A stretch of DNA of 33,771 nt from positions 1 to 33,771 of the forward strand of contig PFJY01000136.1 in assembly GCA_002784065.1 (NCBI GenBank), in the 5' to 3' direction. Positions 6,722 to 15,800 of this stretch are shown piece by piece. The DNA comes from Hydrogenophilales bacterium CG_4_10_14_3_um_filter_58_23 (GTDB lineage: Bacteria; Pseudomonadota; Gammaproteobacteria; Burkholderiales; Sulfuricellaceae). How positions within the stretch are numbered: position 1 is the stretch's first letter; every line of letters starts with the position of its first letter. The notes beneath the pieces are model-generated. The model saw only the letters and a program-made list of their open reading frames with translations. It ran no database searches and was not told the origin of the DNA. Made by a program: the position numbers and the translations under genes.

Positions 6722-9700
6722 GATCGTTCTCCTCGTGTCGGCGTGCATGGCCGGGGAATATTTTCCGCACCACGACGAAAAATACCGGCACCAGGAATAT
6801 CGCCAGGAAGGTGGCCGCAAGCATGCCGCCGATGACACCGGTGCCGATGGCGTGGCGGCTGTTGGCTCCGGCTCCGGTTGAGATCGCCAGTGGCAGCACG
6901 CCCAGAATGAAGGCGAAGGAGGTCATCAGGATCGGTCTGAAACGCAGGCGGCAGGCCTCCAGGGTGGCCTCGACCAGCCCCATGCCTTGTTCCTGCAAGT
7001 CGCGGGCGAATTCGATAATCAGAATGGCGTTCTTGCTGGATAGCCCGATGATGGCGATGAGGCCGACCTTGAAATACACGTCATTGGGCAAGCCGCGCAA
7101 GGTCACCGCCAGCGTCGCGCCGAAGATGCCCAGCGGTACCACAAGGAGCACGGCAAAGGGAATCGACCAGCTTTCATACAGCGCGGCCAGCGCGAGGAAA
7201 ACCACCAGCAGCGACAACGCGAAAAGGAAGGGCGCCTGACTGCCGGAGAGTTTTTCCTCGAACGAGGTGCCGGACCACTCGAATCCAACGCCTGGAGGAA
7301 GTTTTTTGGTCAGATCCTCCAAGGTCAGCATCGCCTCGCCGGTGCTGTGGCCGGGTGCCGGGCCGCCAGAGATTTTCATGGCCGGCAGGCCGTTGTAGCG
7401 GTCGAGTTTCGGCGAACCGACGATCCAGCGCGGGGTGACCAGTTCGGCCAGCGGTACCATTCCCCCATCCCGGTTCCTGACCGACAGGCGCAGCAGCTTC
7501 TCGGGCGCGGTACGCAAGTCCGCCTCGGCCTGCATCTGCACGCGCAGGATCCGGCCCTGCCGCTCGAAGTCGTTGATGTAGGCGACCCCCAAGGTGGATT
7601 GCAGGGTTTCGTTGAGGTCGGCAATGGAAACGCCGAGGGTTTCAGCCTTGCGCCTGTCGACGTCGAGCAACAGCTGCGGCCCGGCTTCCTGACCTTCCGG
7701 CCGCACACCGGCCAGATTCGGGTTCTGCCCGGCCAGCCCCAGCGCCATGTTGCGCGCTTCGAGCAGTTTGTCCCGACCGAGGCCCGCGCGATCCTGCAGG
7801 CGGAGGTCGAAGCCGCCAGTGGAGGCGAGTTCAGGAATGGGCGGCGGGTTAACGGCAAAAATCATCGCCTGCTTGATCTGGAAAAAAGTCATGTTGGCGC
7901 GCTGCACCAGCGCCGTGGAGGTATGGTCAGCGCCCTTGCGCTCGTCCCAGTCCTTGAGCCGCACGAAAGCGAGGGCTGCGTTCTGTCCACGGCCAAAAAA
8001 GGAGAAACCGACCACGCCGATGACCTTGGCCACTTCCGGCTGTTTGAGATAATACTGCTCGACTTGGGTGAGCACCTCGATGGTGCGTTCCTGCGAGGCG
8101 CCAGGCGGCAATTGCACCATGTTGATGAAGTAGCCCTGGTCTTCGTCGGGCAGGAAGCTGCCGGGCAGGTGCATGAACAGCCAGCCAGTGCCGCCGATGA
8201 TGGCGGCGTAAAGCACCAGGTAGCGCCCGGTTTTCCCGATTGCGCGCGCGACCCAGGATTGATAGCCCTGAGTGGTGCGGTCGAAGAAGCGGTTGAACCA
8301 GCCGAAGAAGCCCTTGGTGGGCCGATATTCCTTGCCAGCTTCGTGCTTGAGCAGCGTGGCGCACAGGGCCGGCGTCAGCGTCAGCGCCATCAGGGCCGAG
8401 AACAGCATGGTGAGGATGAGGGTGACGGCAAACTGGCGGTAGATGACACCGACCGAACCGCCGAAAAAAATCATCGGCGCGAACACGGCGGACAACACCA
8501 GGGTGATGCCGATGATGGCGTTGAAAATCTGATCCATCGCCTTGCGCGCGGCTTCCCGAGGCGCCAGCCCCTCCGAACGCATGATGCGTTCCACCGCCTC
8601 GACTACCACGATGGCGTCATCCACGACGATGCCGATGGCCAGTACCATGGCGAACAGGGTGAGCACGTTGATCGAGTAGCCGAAGACATAGAGCCCTGCA
8701 AGCGCTCCGGTCAAGGCGACCGGCACGACGATGGTGGGGATGAGGGTGGCGCGGAAATTCTCCAGGAACAAAAACATCACCAGGAACACCAGCACCATCG
8801 CCTCCACCAAGGTCAGCAACACCTCCTTGATGGAAATATCGACGAAGCGGGAGGTGTCGTAGGGCACGTCCCAAGTCACGCCCTTGGGAAAGTAGGGCGC
8901 CATCTCAGCCATTTTGGCGCGCACCGCCTTGACCACGTCCAGCGCGTTGCCGTTGGGCGCGACGCGGATGGCGATGGCTGCGGCCGGCTGTCCGTTGAGG
9001 CGGGCGAAGATGTTGTAGTCCTGCGAGCCCAGTTCCACCCGTGCAACATCCTTCACCCGCACCGCAGAGCCATCTGGTTGGGTGCGGACGAGAATATTGC
9101 CGAACTCCTCGGGCGTCGACAACCGGCTGCGCGTGACGATCACCGCGTTCAATTGCTGGCCGGGTGCCGCCGGCGCCTGTCCCAGTTCGCCGGTGGCGAG
9201 TTCCACGTTCTGGGCGCGCACCGCACGGGTCACGTCGGCGGGCGAGAGATTGTAGGCCTGGAGCTTTTCAGGCTTTAACCAGAGGCGCATCGAATATTCG
9301 GTGCCGAAGAGGAGTGCCTCGCCCACGCCTTTGACGCGCCGCAGTGGGTCGAGCACGCTGGCGGCGGCAAAACTGCCTAGATCGACGGCCTTCAGGCTGT
9401 TGTCCGGCGAATGCAGGGCGACGAACATCACGTAGTTGCGCGAGGGCTTGGTCACCGTTACACCCACCCGCCGCACGTCGTCGGGCAGGCGCGCCTCAAT
9501 GCGCTTGTAGCGGTTCTGCGCTTCCACCGAGGCGATGTCGATATTGGTGCCGGGCTCGAAAGTCAGGGTCACCGTGCCCGTCCCCAGTTCCGAGGCCGAC
9601 TCCATGTAGAGCAGGTGTTCGATTCCGTTCATTTCCTGTTCGATCAGGGCAGTGACCGTATCCTCGACCACCTTGGCCGAGGCGCCGGGGTAGACGATGT

Positions 9701-9839
9701 TGAAGGCGATGGAAGGAGGGGCGACCGCCGGATACTGGGACAGCGGCAGACCCCTGACGGCGAGGCCGCCGGCGAGCAGAATCACCAGGGCGATCACCCA
9801 GGCGAAAACCGGGCGGTCGATAAAGAATTTGGCGAACAT
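6714..9839 (-). CDS. RND multidrug efflux pump, inner-membrane subunit (HAE1, AcrB/MexB-like)
   Basis: This 1041-residue proton-driven pump has the length and layout of AcrB. TM1 begins MFAKFFIDRPVFAWVIALVI and is followed by a large periplasmic loop. The TM4 proton-relay pair is visible in GIVVDDAIVVVE (two Asp), and the TM10 Lys in LSSKNAILIIEFA. Other hallmarks are GSFLPDEDQGYF at the second periplasmic loop and VPLGIFGATLAV near TM8-9. It ends with TM12 and a short charged tail. It is 9 bp downstream of the adaptor gene and overlaps the outer-membrane factor gene. HAE1 pumps export hydrophobic or amphiphilic drugs, dyes and solvents; the sequence does not show which. There are no lesions. 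Confidence 0.95.
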   Translation of the reverse strand: MFAKFFIDRPVFAWVIALVILLAGGLAVRGLPLSQYPAVAPPSIAFNIVYPGASAKVVEDTVTALIEQEMNGIEHLLYMESASELGTGTVTLTFEPGTNIDIASVEAQNRYKRIEARLPDDVRRVGVTVTKPSRNYVMFVALHSPDNSLKAVDLGSFAAASVLDPLRRVKGVGEALLFGTEYSMRLWLKPEKLQAYNLSPADVTRAVRAQNVELATGELGQAPAAPGQQLNAVIVTRSRLSTPEEFGNILVRTQPDGSAVRVKDVARVELGSQDYNIFARLNGQPAAAIAIRVAPNGNALDVVKAVRAKMAEMAPYFPKGVTWDVPYDTSRFVDISIKEVLLTLVEAMVLVFLVMFLFLENFRATLIPTIVVPVALTGALAGLYVFGYSINVLTLFAMVLAIGIVVDDAIVVVEAVERIMRSEGLAPREAARKAMDQIFNAIIGITLVLSAVFAPMIFFGGSVGVIYRQFAVTLILTMLFSALMALTLTPALCATLLKHEAGKEYRPTKGFFGWFNRFFDRTTQGYQSWVARAIGKTGRYLVLYAAIIGGTGWLFMHLPGSFLPDEDQGYFINMVQLPPGASQERTIEVLTQVEQYYLKQPEVAKVIGVVGFSFFGRGQNAALAFVRLKDWDERKGADHTSTALVQRANMTFFQIKQAMIFAVNPPPIPELASTGGFDLRLQDRAGLGRDKLLEARNMALGLAGQNPNLAGVRPEGQEAGPQLLLDVDRRKAETLGVSIADLNETLQSTLGVAYINDFERQGRILRVQMQAEADLRTAPEKLLRLSVRNRDGGMVPLAELVTPRWIVGSPKLDRYNGLPAMKISGGPAPGHSTGEAMLTLEDLTKKLPPGVGFEWSGTSFEEKLSGSQAPFLFALSLLVVFLALAALYESWSIPFAVLLVVPLGIFGATLAVTLRGLPNDVYFKVGLIAIIGLSSKNAILIIEFARDLQEQGMGLVEATLEACRLRFRPILMTSFAFILGVLPLAISTGAGANSRHAIGTGVIGGMLAATFLAIFLVPVFFVVVRKIFPGHARRHEENDHA

Positions 9840-9848
9840 GGCGAACCC

Positions 9849-10985
9849 CTATTTTTTTTCACCTGCCGGCGGCTGCGCGACAGGGGTGGCGTTCGGATTC
9901 CATAGCACCGGCTTTACCTGTGTGCCGGGGCGGGCTTTCTGCAGGCCGTTGACGATGACTTGCTCGCCGCCTTTCAGGCCTTCGGCGATGACGAAATCGC
10001 CACCGCTCATGCCGCCAGTTTTCACCGGTCTGGGCGCCGCCTTGCCTTCTTTATCCACGATCATGACAAGCTGTCCCTGGGGGCTCGGCAGTACGGCGCG
10101 CTGGGGCACCCGGATAGCCTGATCGAGCAGGGCTTCGGGGAAGCGTATGCGCACGAAGGCGCCGGGCAGCAATTCATGCCTTGGGTTAGGAAACACGGCG
10201 CGTAGGGAAACGCTGCCGGTGGCCGGATCGACGGCGAGGTCGGAGAACAGCAGCTTCCCCGGCTGCGGATAAATGCTGCCGTCTTCCAAAACCAGTTCCA
10301 CCCGGGCCTGTTCCGCCATCTTGAGCTTGCCCGCCTTCACAGCCTGCCTGAGCCGCAGCAAATCGCCGCCGGGTTGGGTGAAGTCGGCGTAGATCGGGTC
10401 GATCTGATCGATGGTGGCCAGGTGCGTCGCCGTGCTTTTGCTCACCAGAGCTCCTTCGGTCACCAGGGCGCGGCCGATGCGGCCGGAAATCGGCGCCGGC
10501 ACGGTGGTGTTCTCCTGGTCGATGCGGGCGCGTGTCAGCGCCACTTCCGCCTGCTTCACCCTGGCCTCGGCCAGATCGACTTCCTGTTGGCTCACCGCCT
10601 TGATTTCGAGCAGAGGACGGTAGCGATCCAGCGTCAGGCGGGCGACGGCCAGATCAGCCTTGGCCGCGTCGAAAGACGCCTGGTAGTTGCGCGGGTCGAT
10701 GCGAAACAGGGTGGCGCCTTCCTTGACATCGGTGCCCTCGGTAAACAGGCGCTTCTCCAGGATGCCATCCACCTGCGCCCGCACCTGTGCGGTGCGAAAG
10801 GCCTGCAACCGGCCCGGCAGCTCTTGGGTGAGAGTGGCCGCACCCGGCGTAACGGTGACGACATCGACTTCCGGCGGCGGCATGGCCGGGCCGCCCGGGC
10901 CGGTGGCGGATTTTTGGTCGCCTCCCTTACCGCAACCCGCAAGCGTGGCTGTCAGCAGAAGCATCAGCAGAATATTTCGGTTCAT
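9849..10985 (-). CDS. RND efflux periplasmic adaptor (membrane fusion protein, AcrA/MexA-like)
   Basis: This 378-residue lipoprotein adaptor bridges the pump and the outer-membrane channel. The chosen ATG at 10985 gives MNRNILLMLLLTATLAGC, a signal peptide with lipobox; the track's 16-residue extension lacks support. The biotinyl-lipoyl half-motif appears near GRLQAFRTAQVRAQVDGILEKRLF (about residues 55-80), then the alpha-hairpin. The second lipoyl half is VPAPISGRIGRALVTEGALVS, and the beta-barrel and membrane-proximal domains end in GLQKARPGTQVKPV. It is the first structural gene of the operon. Upstream, 10986-11274 contains a palindromic repeat element and then tetR in the same direction. 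Confidence 0.93.
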   Translation of the reverse strand: MNRNILLMLLLTATLAGCGKGGDQKSATGPGGPAMPPPEVDVVTVTPGAATLTQELPGRLQAFRTAQVRAQVDGILEKRLFTEGTDVKEGATLFRIDPRNYQASFDAAKADLAVARLTLDRYRPLLEIKAVSQQEVDLAEARVKQAEVALTRARIDQENTTVPAPISGRIGRALVTEGALVSKSTATHLATIDQIDPIYADFTQPGGDLLRLRQAVKAGKLKMAEQARVELVLEDGSIYPQPGKLLFSDLAVDPATGSVSLRAVFPNPRHELLPGAFVRIRFPEALLDQAIRVPQRAVLPSPQGQLVMIVDKEGKAAPRPVKTGGMSGGDFVIAEGLKGGEQVIVNGLQKARPGTQVKPVLWNPNATPVAQPPAGEKK

Positions 10986-11036
10986 GTTCGAGTCCTTTGT
11001 CCTTTGTTGGTGTATTGGGTCGAAGACGCGCATTTA

Positions 11037-11188
11037 TGTAGGTTGGGTTAGGCGCGGTTTTTTGCGCCGTAACCCAACAAACCCCAATCTTCCTTATAAA
11101 TAAACACCAGTTTTGCCTGGAGGCGCCTACTTTTTGTGAATGTTTAGATTTGTTGGGTTACGCGGTAAAGCCGCTAACCCAACCTACA
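11037..11188. repeat. Palindromic dispersed repeat, 152 bp, TGTAGGTTGGGTTA ends
   Basis: A perfect 14-bp terminal inverted repeat (TGTAGGTTGGGTTA at 11037-11050; its complement at 11175-11188) encloses a second inverted pair (TAACCCAACAAA and TTTGTTGGGTTA). Each half can fold into its own hairpin. A related shorter copy lies at 12612-12724. There is no coding capacity. This fits a non-autonomous repeat family. It occupies most of the tetR-to-adaptor gap and could affect readthrough into the efflux operon. Confidence 0.8.
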
Positions 11189-11274
11189 TTTATTTATCTG
11201 CGTAATAGTGGAGAGTGACTCCGTGTTCAAGTTGCTTTTGCTCAACACATAAATTTCAAATTAATTTCACCTGA

Positions 11275-11877
11275 TTAGTGGTTTGGTTCGTAGGCGCGCA
11301 GGAAGCAGTCCACGATCCGCCCGATTCGAGATTTTTCGAGGGCTTCAGGCAGCGGGGTGTTGTTGCTGAGGCGCCGAAAATGATCGATGTTGTGGAACAT
11401 GCCCAACAGCATTTCGGCGGCAAATCGAGGGTCGTCCTGGCGCAGGTGGCCAGCTGCCATCGCACGGCCGAGGAAATCCGCCAGCCGGGCGGCGGTCTGC
11501 TCCGGTCCCTTGGCGAAGAAGGCCTGGGCCAGAGCCGGAAAACGTGCTGCTTCGGCCATCAGGGTGCGGAACAGCGCAAGTCCCTCGGCTCCATGCACCT
11601 TCTGGCGGAAGGTCGCGCCAAAGCGGAGGAGGGTGGCGCGCACGTCATCCGTCTGGCCGTCCAGCGTAACTACAATGGCGGCTGAAACCAGGCCAACTGA
11701 TTCGCTGAACAGCTCATCCTTGCTGGGGAAATGGTTGTAGAGCGTCTGCTTGGCCACGCCGGCGCGGGCCGCGATGCCATCCACGCTAGCCCGGTATCCC
11801 TCCGCCATGAAGGCTTCCCTGGCCGCCTGGATCAGGCGGTTACGGGTCTCTGCGGCGGCTTCTGCGGGACTGGACAT
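11275..11877 (-). CDS. TetR/AcrR-family transcriptional regulator
   Basis: This 200-residue regulator probably represses itself and the adjacent efflux operon. The N-terminal helix-turn-helix domain spans about residues 10-56 (RNRLIQAAREAFMAEGYRASVDGIAARAGVAKQTLYNHFPSKDELF), a standard TetR pattern. The rest is the ligand-binding and dimerisation domain, with a C-terminal fold of the AefR/AcrR-like type (LLGMFHNIDHFRRLSNN). The start ATG at 11877 gives MSSPAEAAAETRNRL. It is the first gene upstream of, and co-directional with, the adaptor-pump-channel operon, and its promoter overlaps a palindrome. The inducer is not predictable. Confidence 0.92.
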   Translation of the reverse strand: MSSPAEAAAETRNRLIQAAREAFMAEGYRASVDGIAARAGVAKQTLYNHFPSKDELFSESVGLVSAAIVVTLDGQTDDVRATLLRFGATFRQKVHGAEGLALFRTLMAEAARFPALAQAFFAKGPEQTAARLADFLGRAMAAGHLRQDDPRFAAEMLLGMFHNIDHFRRLSNNTPLPEALEKSRIGRIVDCFLRAYEPNH

Positions 11878-11902
11878 GACTCTCCCAAAATTTAAACGTT
11901 AT

Positions 11903-11940
11903 GGACTGGACAGTCTAGTCTATGCATTCTTTTAGGTCAA
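11903..11940 (-). promoter_or_regulatory. tetR promoter with overlapping palindromic operator
   Basis: On the minus strand, TTGACC (11935-11940) and TAGACT (11912-11917) are separated by 17 bp and resemble sigma-70 -35 and -10 boxes. The -10 box overlaps the dyad GACTGGACAGTC (11904-11915) and a neighbouring TAGTC half-site. A repressor bound there would block RNA polymerase, consistent with TetR autoregulation. The TetR start codon is about 35 bp downstream of the -10 box. Confidence 0.6.
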
Positions 11941-12111
11941 TCGTGTTTGGTAGCGAGACCGCGATGACCTGACTGATTGGGTCCAGGAATGAGGGATAGG
12001 CGCCAATATTATGACTTGATTCAGCACAGTTAAGACTAGCTGGAATAGGTGTTCGTCCTTATAATGCTCAGCGGATTTCAGCCATCCTTAACCTCAACCC
12101 CACCATGGATT

Positions 12112-12528
12112 ATGAAAAAAATCAAAACCAGCATCGTAACGGCCTTCTCAATCATCCTGATTAGCCTGGCGCTAACCTCGGGCCAGTCTTATGCCTCGGA
12201 ATCAGCAGGGAAAGGGGAAGGTGGCGGGCTATACATAAAATTGGATGCTTTTACAGTCAATTTGCAGGGATTATTCCAATACCTTCAGGTCTCAATTACC
12301 CTGATGGCCGCAAACCCGTTTGTGGGTGAAGATGTCAAAGCGAATATGCCAATCATTCGCCATGAACTGATTCTATTGCTCAGCAGCAAAGAGGCCGGTC
12401 AGATTTCGACTTTTGAAGGGAAACAGGCGTTGTTGCAGGAGGTTAGACACGCCGTCAACAAAGTCATCCACTCGACTGACAAACAGGGAATTTCCAACAC
12501 GCTTTTTGAATCGTTTATTATCCAATAG
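12112..12528 (+). CDS. FliL-like protein (orphan, exported)
   Basis: This 138-residue protein resembles the periplasmic domain of flagellar basal-body protein FliL. The visible pattern is LDAFTVNLQG, YLQVSITLMA, then MPIIRHELILLLSSKEAGQI, TFEGKQALLQEVRHAVNKVI and a final FESFIIQ. The ATG at 12112 gives MKKIKTSIVTAFSIILISLALTSG, which could be a cleavable signal peptide (SYAS) or a single membrane anchor; an in-frame GTG at 12049 is less likely because a TATAAT box lies at 12060-12065. FliL binds the stator and supports motor torque. No other flagellar gene is present here, so this is a stand-alone paralogue whose role is unknown. Confidence 0.75.
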   Translation: MKKIKTSIVTAFSIILISLALTSGQSYASESAGKGEGGGLYIKLDAFTVNLQGLFQYLQVSITLMAANPFVGEDVKANMPIIRHELILLLSSKEAGQISTFEGKQALLQEVRHAVNKVIHSTDKQGISNTLFESFIIQ

Positions 12529-12611
12529 GCGTTGGCGTTCCATTATCGCCGCCCGGTAAAGCCTGTGTAGCGCAATCGTTATTGCGCCGAATGAAACTGG
12601 CGCTTCAGTCA

Positions 12612-12724
12612 TGTAGGTTGGGTTGAGCGGTCTTTGCGAAACCCAACAAACCCAAACTTCAAAAACAGGTTTTGTTGTTTGGGTTTGTTGGGCATCGCGA
12701 TAAAACTGCTCAGCCCAACCTACA
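12612..12724. repeat. Palindromic dispersed repeat, 113 bp, second copy
   Basis: The terminal inverted repeats TGTAGGTTGGGTTGAGC (12612-12628) and GCTCAGCCCAACCTACA (12708-12724) match at 16 of 17 positions. An inner pair, AAACCCAACAAACCCAAA and TTTGGGTTTGTTGGG, makes a second dyad. The ends and the AACCCAACAAACC core match the element at 11037-11188. It lies between the convergent fliL-like and mfd genes and may also act as a bidirectional terminator. The rest of the 12529-12836 gap shows nothing else I can name. Confidence 0.8.
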
Positions 12725-12836
12725 TATTATTCCGCGCACCAAGACCGCCATACGCTTCAGCAACAGTGCGAAGCGCAAGAAGGCCTGCGGCACGGTCATC
12801 GGGGTTGTCTAGCCGCAAATGCGGTCTGTCCACCGA

Positions 12837-15800
12837 TTACCCCAGTTCCTTCAACAACCGCACAATCTCTTCCATCCGGTTTTTTACTTCCGGCATTTCG
12901 CGGCTGATTTTCAGCCGGTCCGGTCCGGCCAGCTTGCAGCCGGGTTTGCTCTGGATCATCTGGATGATTTTAACCGGATCGATCGGCGGATTGGGGATGA
13001 ATTGCAGCAGGATGTCGCCGCTGCTCGCATCGATCTTAATGATGCCGAGCGGCTTGGCGAGGATGCGCAGGCGGTGGGTGTCGAGCAAGGCGCTGGCCTG
13101 CGACGGCAGTAGGCCGAAGCGATCGATCAGTTCCTCGTGGAGCTGGTCCAGTTCCTCCAGGGAAGCGCAGTTTGCCAGGCGCTTGTACAGGGTCAGGCGC
13201 TCGTTGACGTCGCCGCAATAGTCGTTGGGCAGCAAGGCCGGGCTGTGCAGGTTGATTTCGGTGGTAATGCCGAGCGGCTGGTCGATGTCGGGTTCCTTAC
13301 CCGCTTTGAGCGCCTTTACCGCCCGGTTGAGCATTTCGGTGTAGAGGTTGAAGCCGATCTCCTGCATTTCCCCGCTCTGCGATTCGCCCAGAATTTCCCC
13401 CGCGCCGCGGATTTCCAGGTCGTGCATGGAAAGATAGAAACCGGCGCCCAGGTCTTCCAAGGACTGGATCGCGTCCAGGCGCTTTCTCGCCTGCGGCGTG
13501 ATGCCCTCCTCGCCGGGGGGCGTGAGCAGGTAGGCGTAGGCCTGATGGTGGGAACGTCCGACACGCCCGCGCAGCTGGTGCAGCTGGGCGAGGCCGAACT
13601 TGTCGGCGCGGTGGATGATGATGGTGTTGGCGGTGGGGATGTCGATGCCGGTTTCGATGATGGTGCTGCACAGCAGCAGGTTGAAGCGCTGCTGGTAGAA
13701 GTCGCGCATCACATGTTCCAGCTCGCGCTCGCGCAGCTGGCCGTGGGCCACGGCGATGCGCGCTTCGGGCAGGAGTTTGGCCAGTTTTTCCCGCACGTTG
13801 AGGATGGTTTCAACCTCGTTATGCAGGAAATATATCTGTCCACCGCGCTTGAGTTCGCGCAGCACCGCCTCGCGGATGACGCCGTCGCTGTCAGGGCTGA
13901 CGAAGGTCTTGATGGACAGGCGTCGCTGCGGCGGGGTGGCGATGACGGAAAAATCGCGCAGTCCTTCCAGCGACATCGACAAGGTGCGCGGGATCGGCGT
14001 GGCGGTCAGGGTCAACACATCGACCTCGGCGCGCAGGGCTTTCAGCCGCTCTTTCTGGCGCACCCCGAAGCGGTGCTCTTCGTCGACGATCACCAGCCCC
14101 AGATTCTTGAATTTGATGTCTTTCTGGATCAGTTTGTGGGTGCCGATGACGATGTCGATCTTGCCCTCGGCCATGCCCTTGAGCGCTTCGGTCTGTTCCT
14201 TGGCGGAGCGGAAGCGCGACAGTTCGGCAATTTTGATCGGAAATTCGGCGAAGCGGTCGGAGAAGTTCTGGAAATGCTGCTCGGCGAGCAGGGTGGTGGG
14301 CACCAGGATCGCCACCTGCTTGCCGTCTGCGACCGCGACGAAGGCGGCGCGCAGCGCGACCTCGGTCTTGCCGAAGCCGACGTCGCCGCAGATCAGGCGA
14401 TCCATCGGCTTGCCCGCAGTCATGTCCTCGATCACGGCCTGGATCGCGGCAGCCTGATCCGGGGTTTCCTCGAACTCGAAACTGGCGGCGAACGCCTCGT
14501 AATCCCGCTGCTTGATCTTGAACACATGCCCCTGGCGCGCGGCGCGCTGGGCGTAGAGATTGAGCAGCTCCGCAGCGGTGTCGCGCGCCTGCTTGAGCGC
14601 CTTCTTCCTGGACTTTTCCCATTGGCCGCTGCCGAGCTTATGCAGTGGGGCGGATTCCGGCGAGGCGCCGCTGTAGCGGCCGATCAGGTGAAGATGTGAA
14701 ACCGGCACGTAGAGCTTGTCCCCGCCGGCATATTCGAGGAGTAGAAACTCCGTTTCGCCTTCGCCCAGATCAAGGCTGACCAGCCCCAGGTAGCGACCGA
14801 TGCCGTGCTGTTCGTGCACCACCGGATCATTGATGCGAACCTCGGACAGGTCGCGCAGCATGTTTTCCACGGTTGATTTGCGCGCAGCATCGCGGCGCCG
14901 GATCTGGCGCACTTGGGTGGCATACAGCTCGCTTTCGGTGATGAAAGCAAGTGAGGGGTGAGGAGGGGCAAGGGGTAAGGAGGGAAGAACAAAACCGGCG
15001 TTCAAAGGGCCTACGCCGAGCATGAATTTTTCCTGACTTCCCTGGAAATCGGCATAGGTTTCGCAGGGTACCGGCTTGAGGCCATGCTCCGCCAGGAATT
15101 GCAGCATGGTTTCGCGCCGCCCCAGGCTTTCCGCCAGCAACAGGATGCGGCCATCAAAATCGGCAACGAACTGCTGCAAACGGCTGACCGGATTGTCGGC
15201 GCGACGATCCACCTGAATCGAGGGCAGCGGCAGTGCTGAGTCCTGCGTGTCGGCGCTCAGTTCGATGCGCGGATAGGGCTTGAGTGCGGCGAACAGGGTT
15301 TCCACCGGCAAGAACAGCTCCTGAGGTGGCAACAGCGGTCGGTCGCGGTCGCCGCGCAGCAGTTGATAGCGTGACTGGGTATCGCGCCAGAAAGTTTGCG
15401 CTGCCAATTCCAGTCCGTGGTACTGGCAGATCAGGGTATCCTGCGGCAGGTAATCGAACAGCGTGGCGGTGCTTTCGAAAAACAGCGGCAAATAATATTC
15501 GATGCCGGGCGGCGCGAGGCCCGCGCTGACATCCTTGTACAGACGGCTCTTGGAAGGGTCGCCCTCGAATTTTTCGCGAAAGTTGCGGCGGAAAGTGTCC
15601 TGGCCGATTTTGTCGAGCGGAAACTCTCGCGCCGGCAGCAGGCGGACATCCTTGACCGGGTAGATGCTGCGCTGGGTGTCCGCGTCGAAGGTGCGGATGC
15701 TCTCGATCTCGTTGTCGAACAGGTCGATGCGGTAGGGCAGCGGACTGCCCATCGGGAACAGGTCGACGATGCCACCGCGCACGCTGTATTCGCCGGGGCT

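Noticed and set aside
7347-9278. 643-aa plus-strand ORF
   Set aside because: It lies entirely antisense to the RND pump, is very rich in His/Gln/Gly, and shows no domain pattern.
11037-12724. Possible CRISPR from repeated AACCCAACAAACC units
   Set aside because: There are only two palindromic elements, with no regular spacers and no cas genes.
13137-14699. 520-aa plus-strand ORF
   Set aside because: It is antisense to mfd; GC-rich codon bias keeps the opposite frame open.
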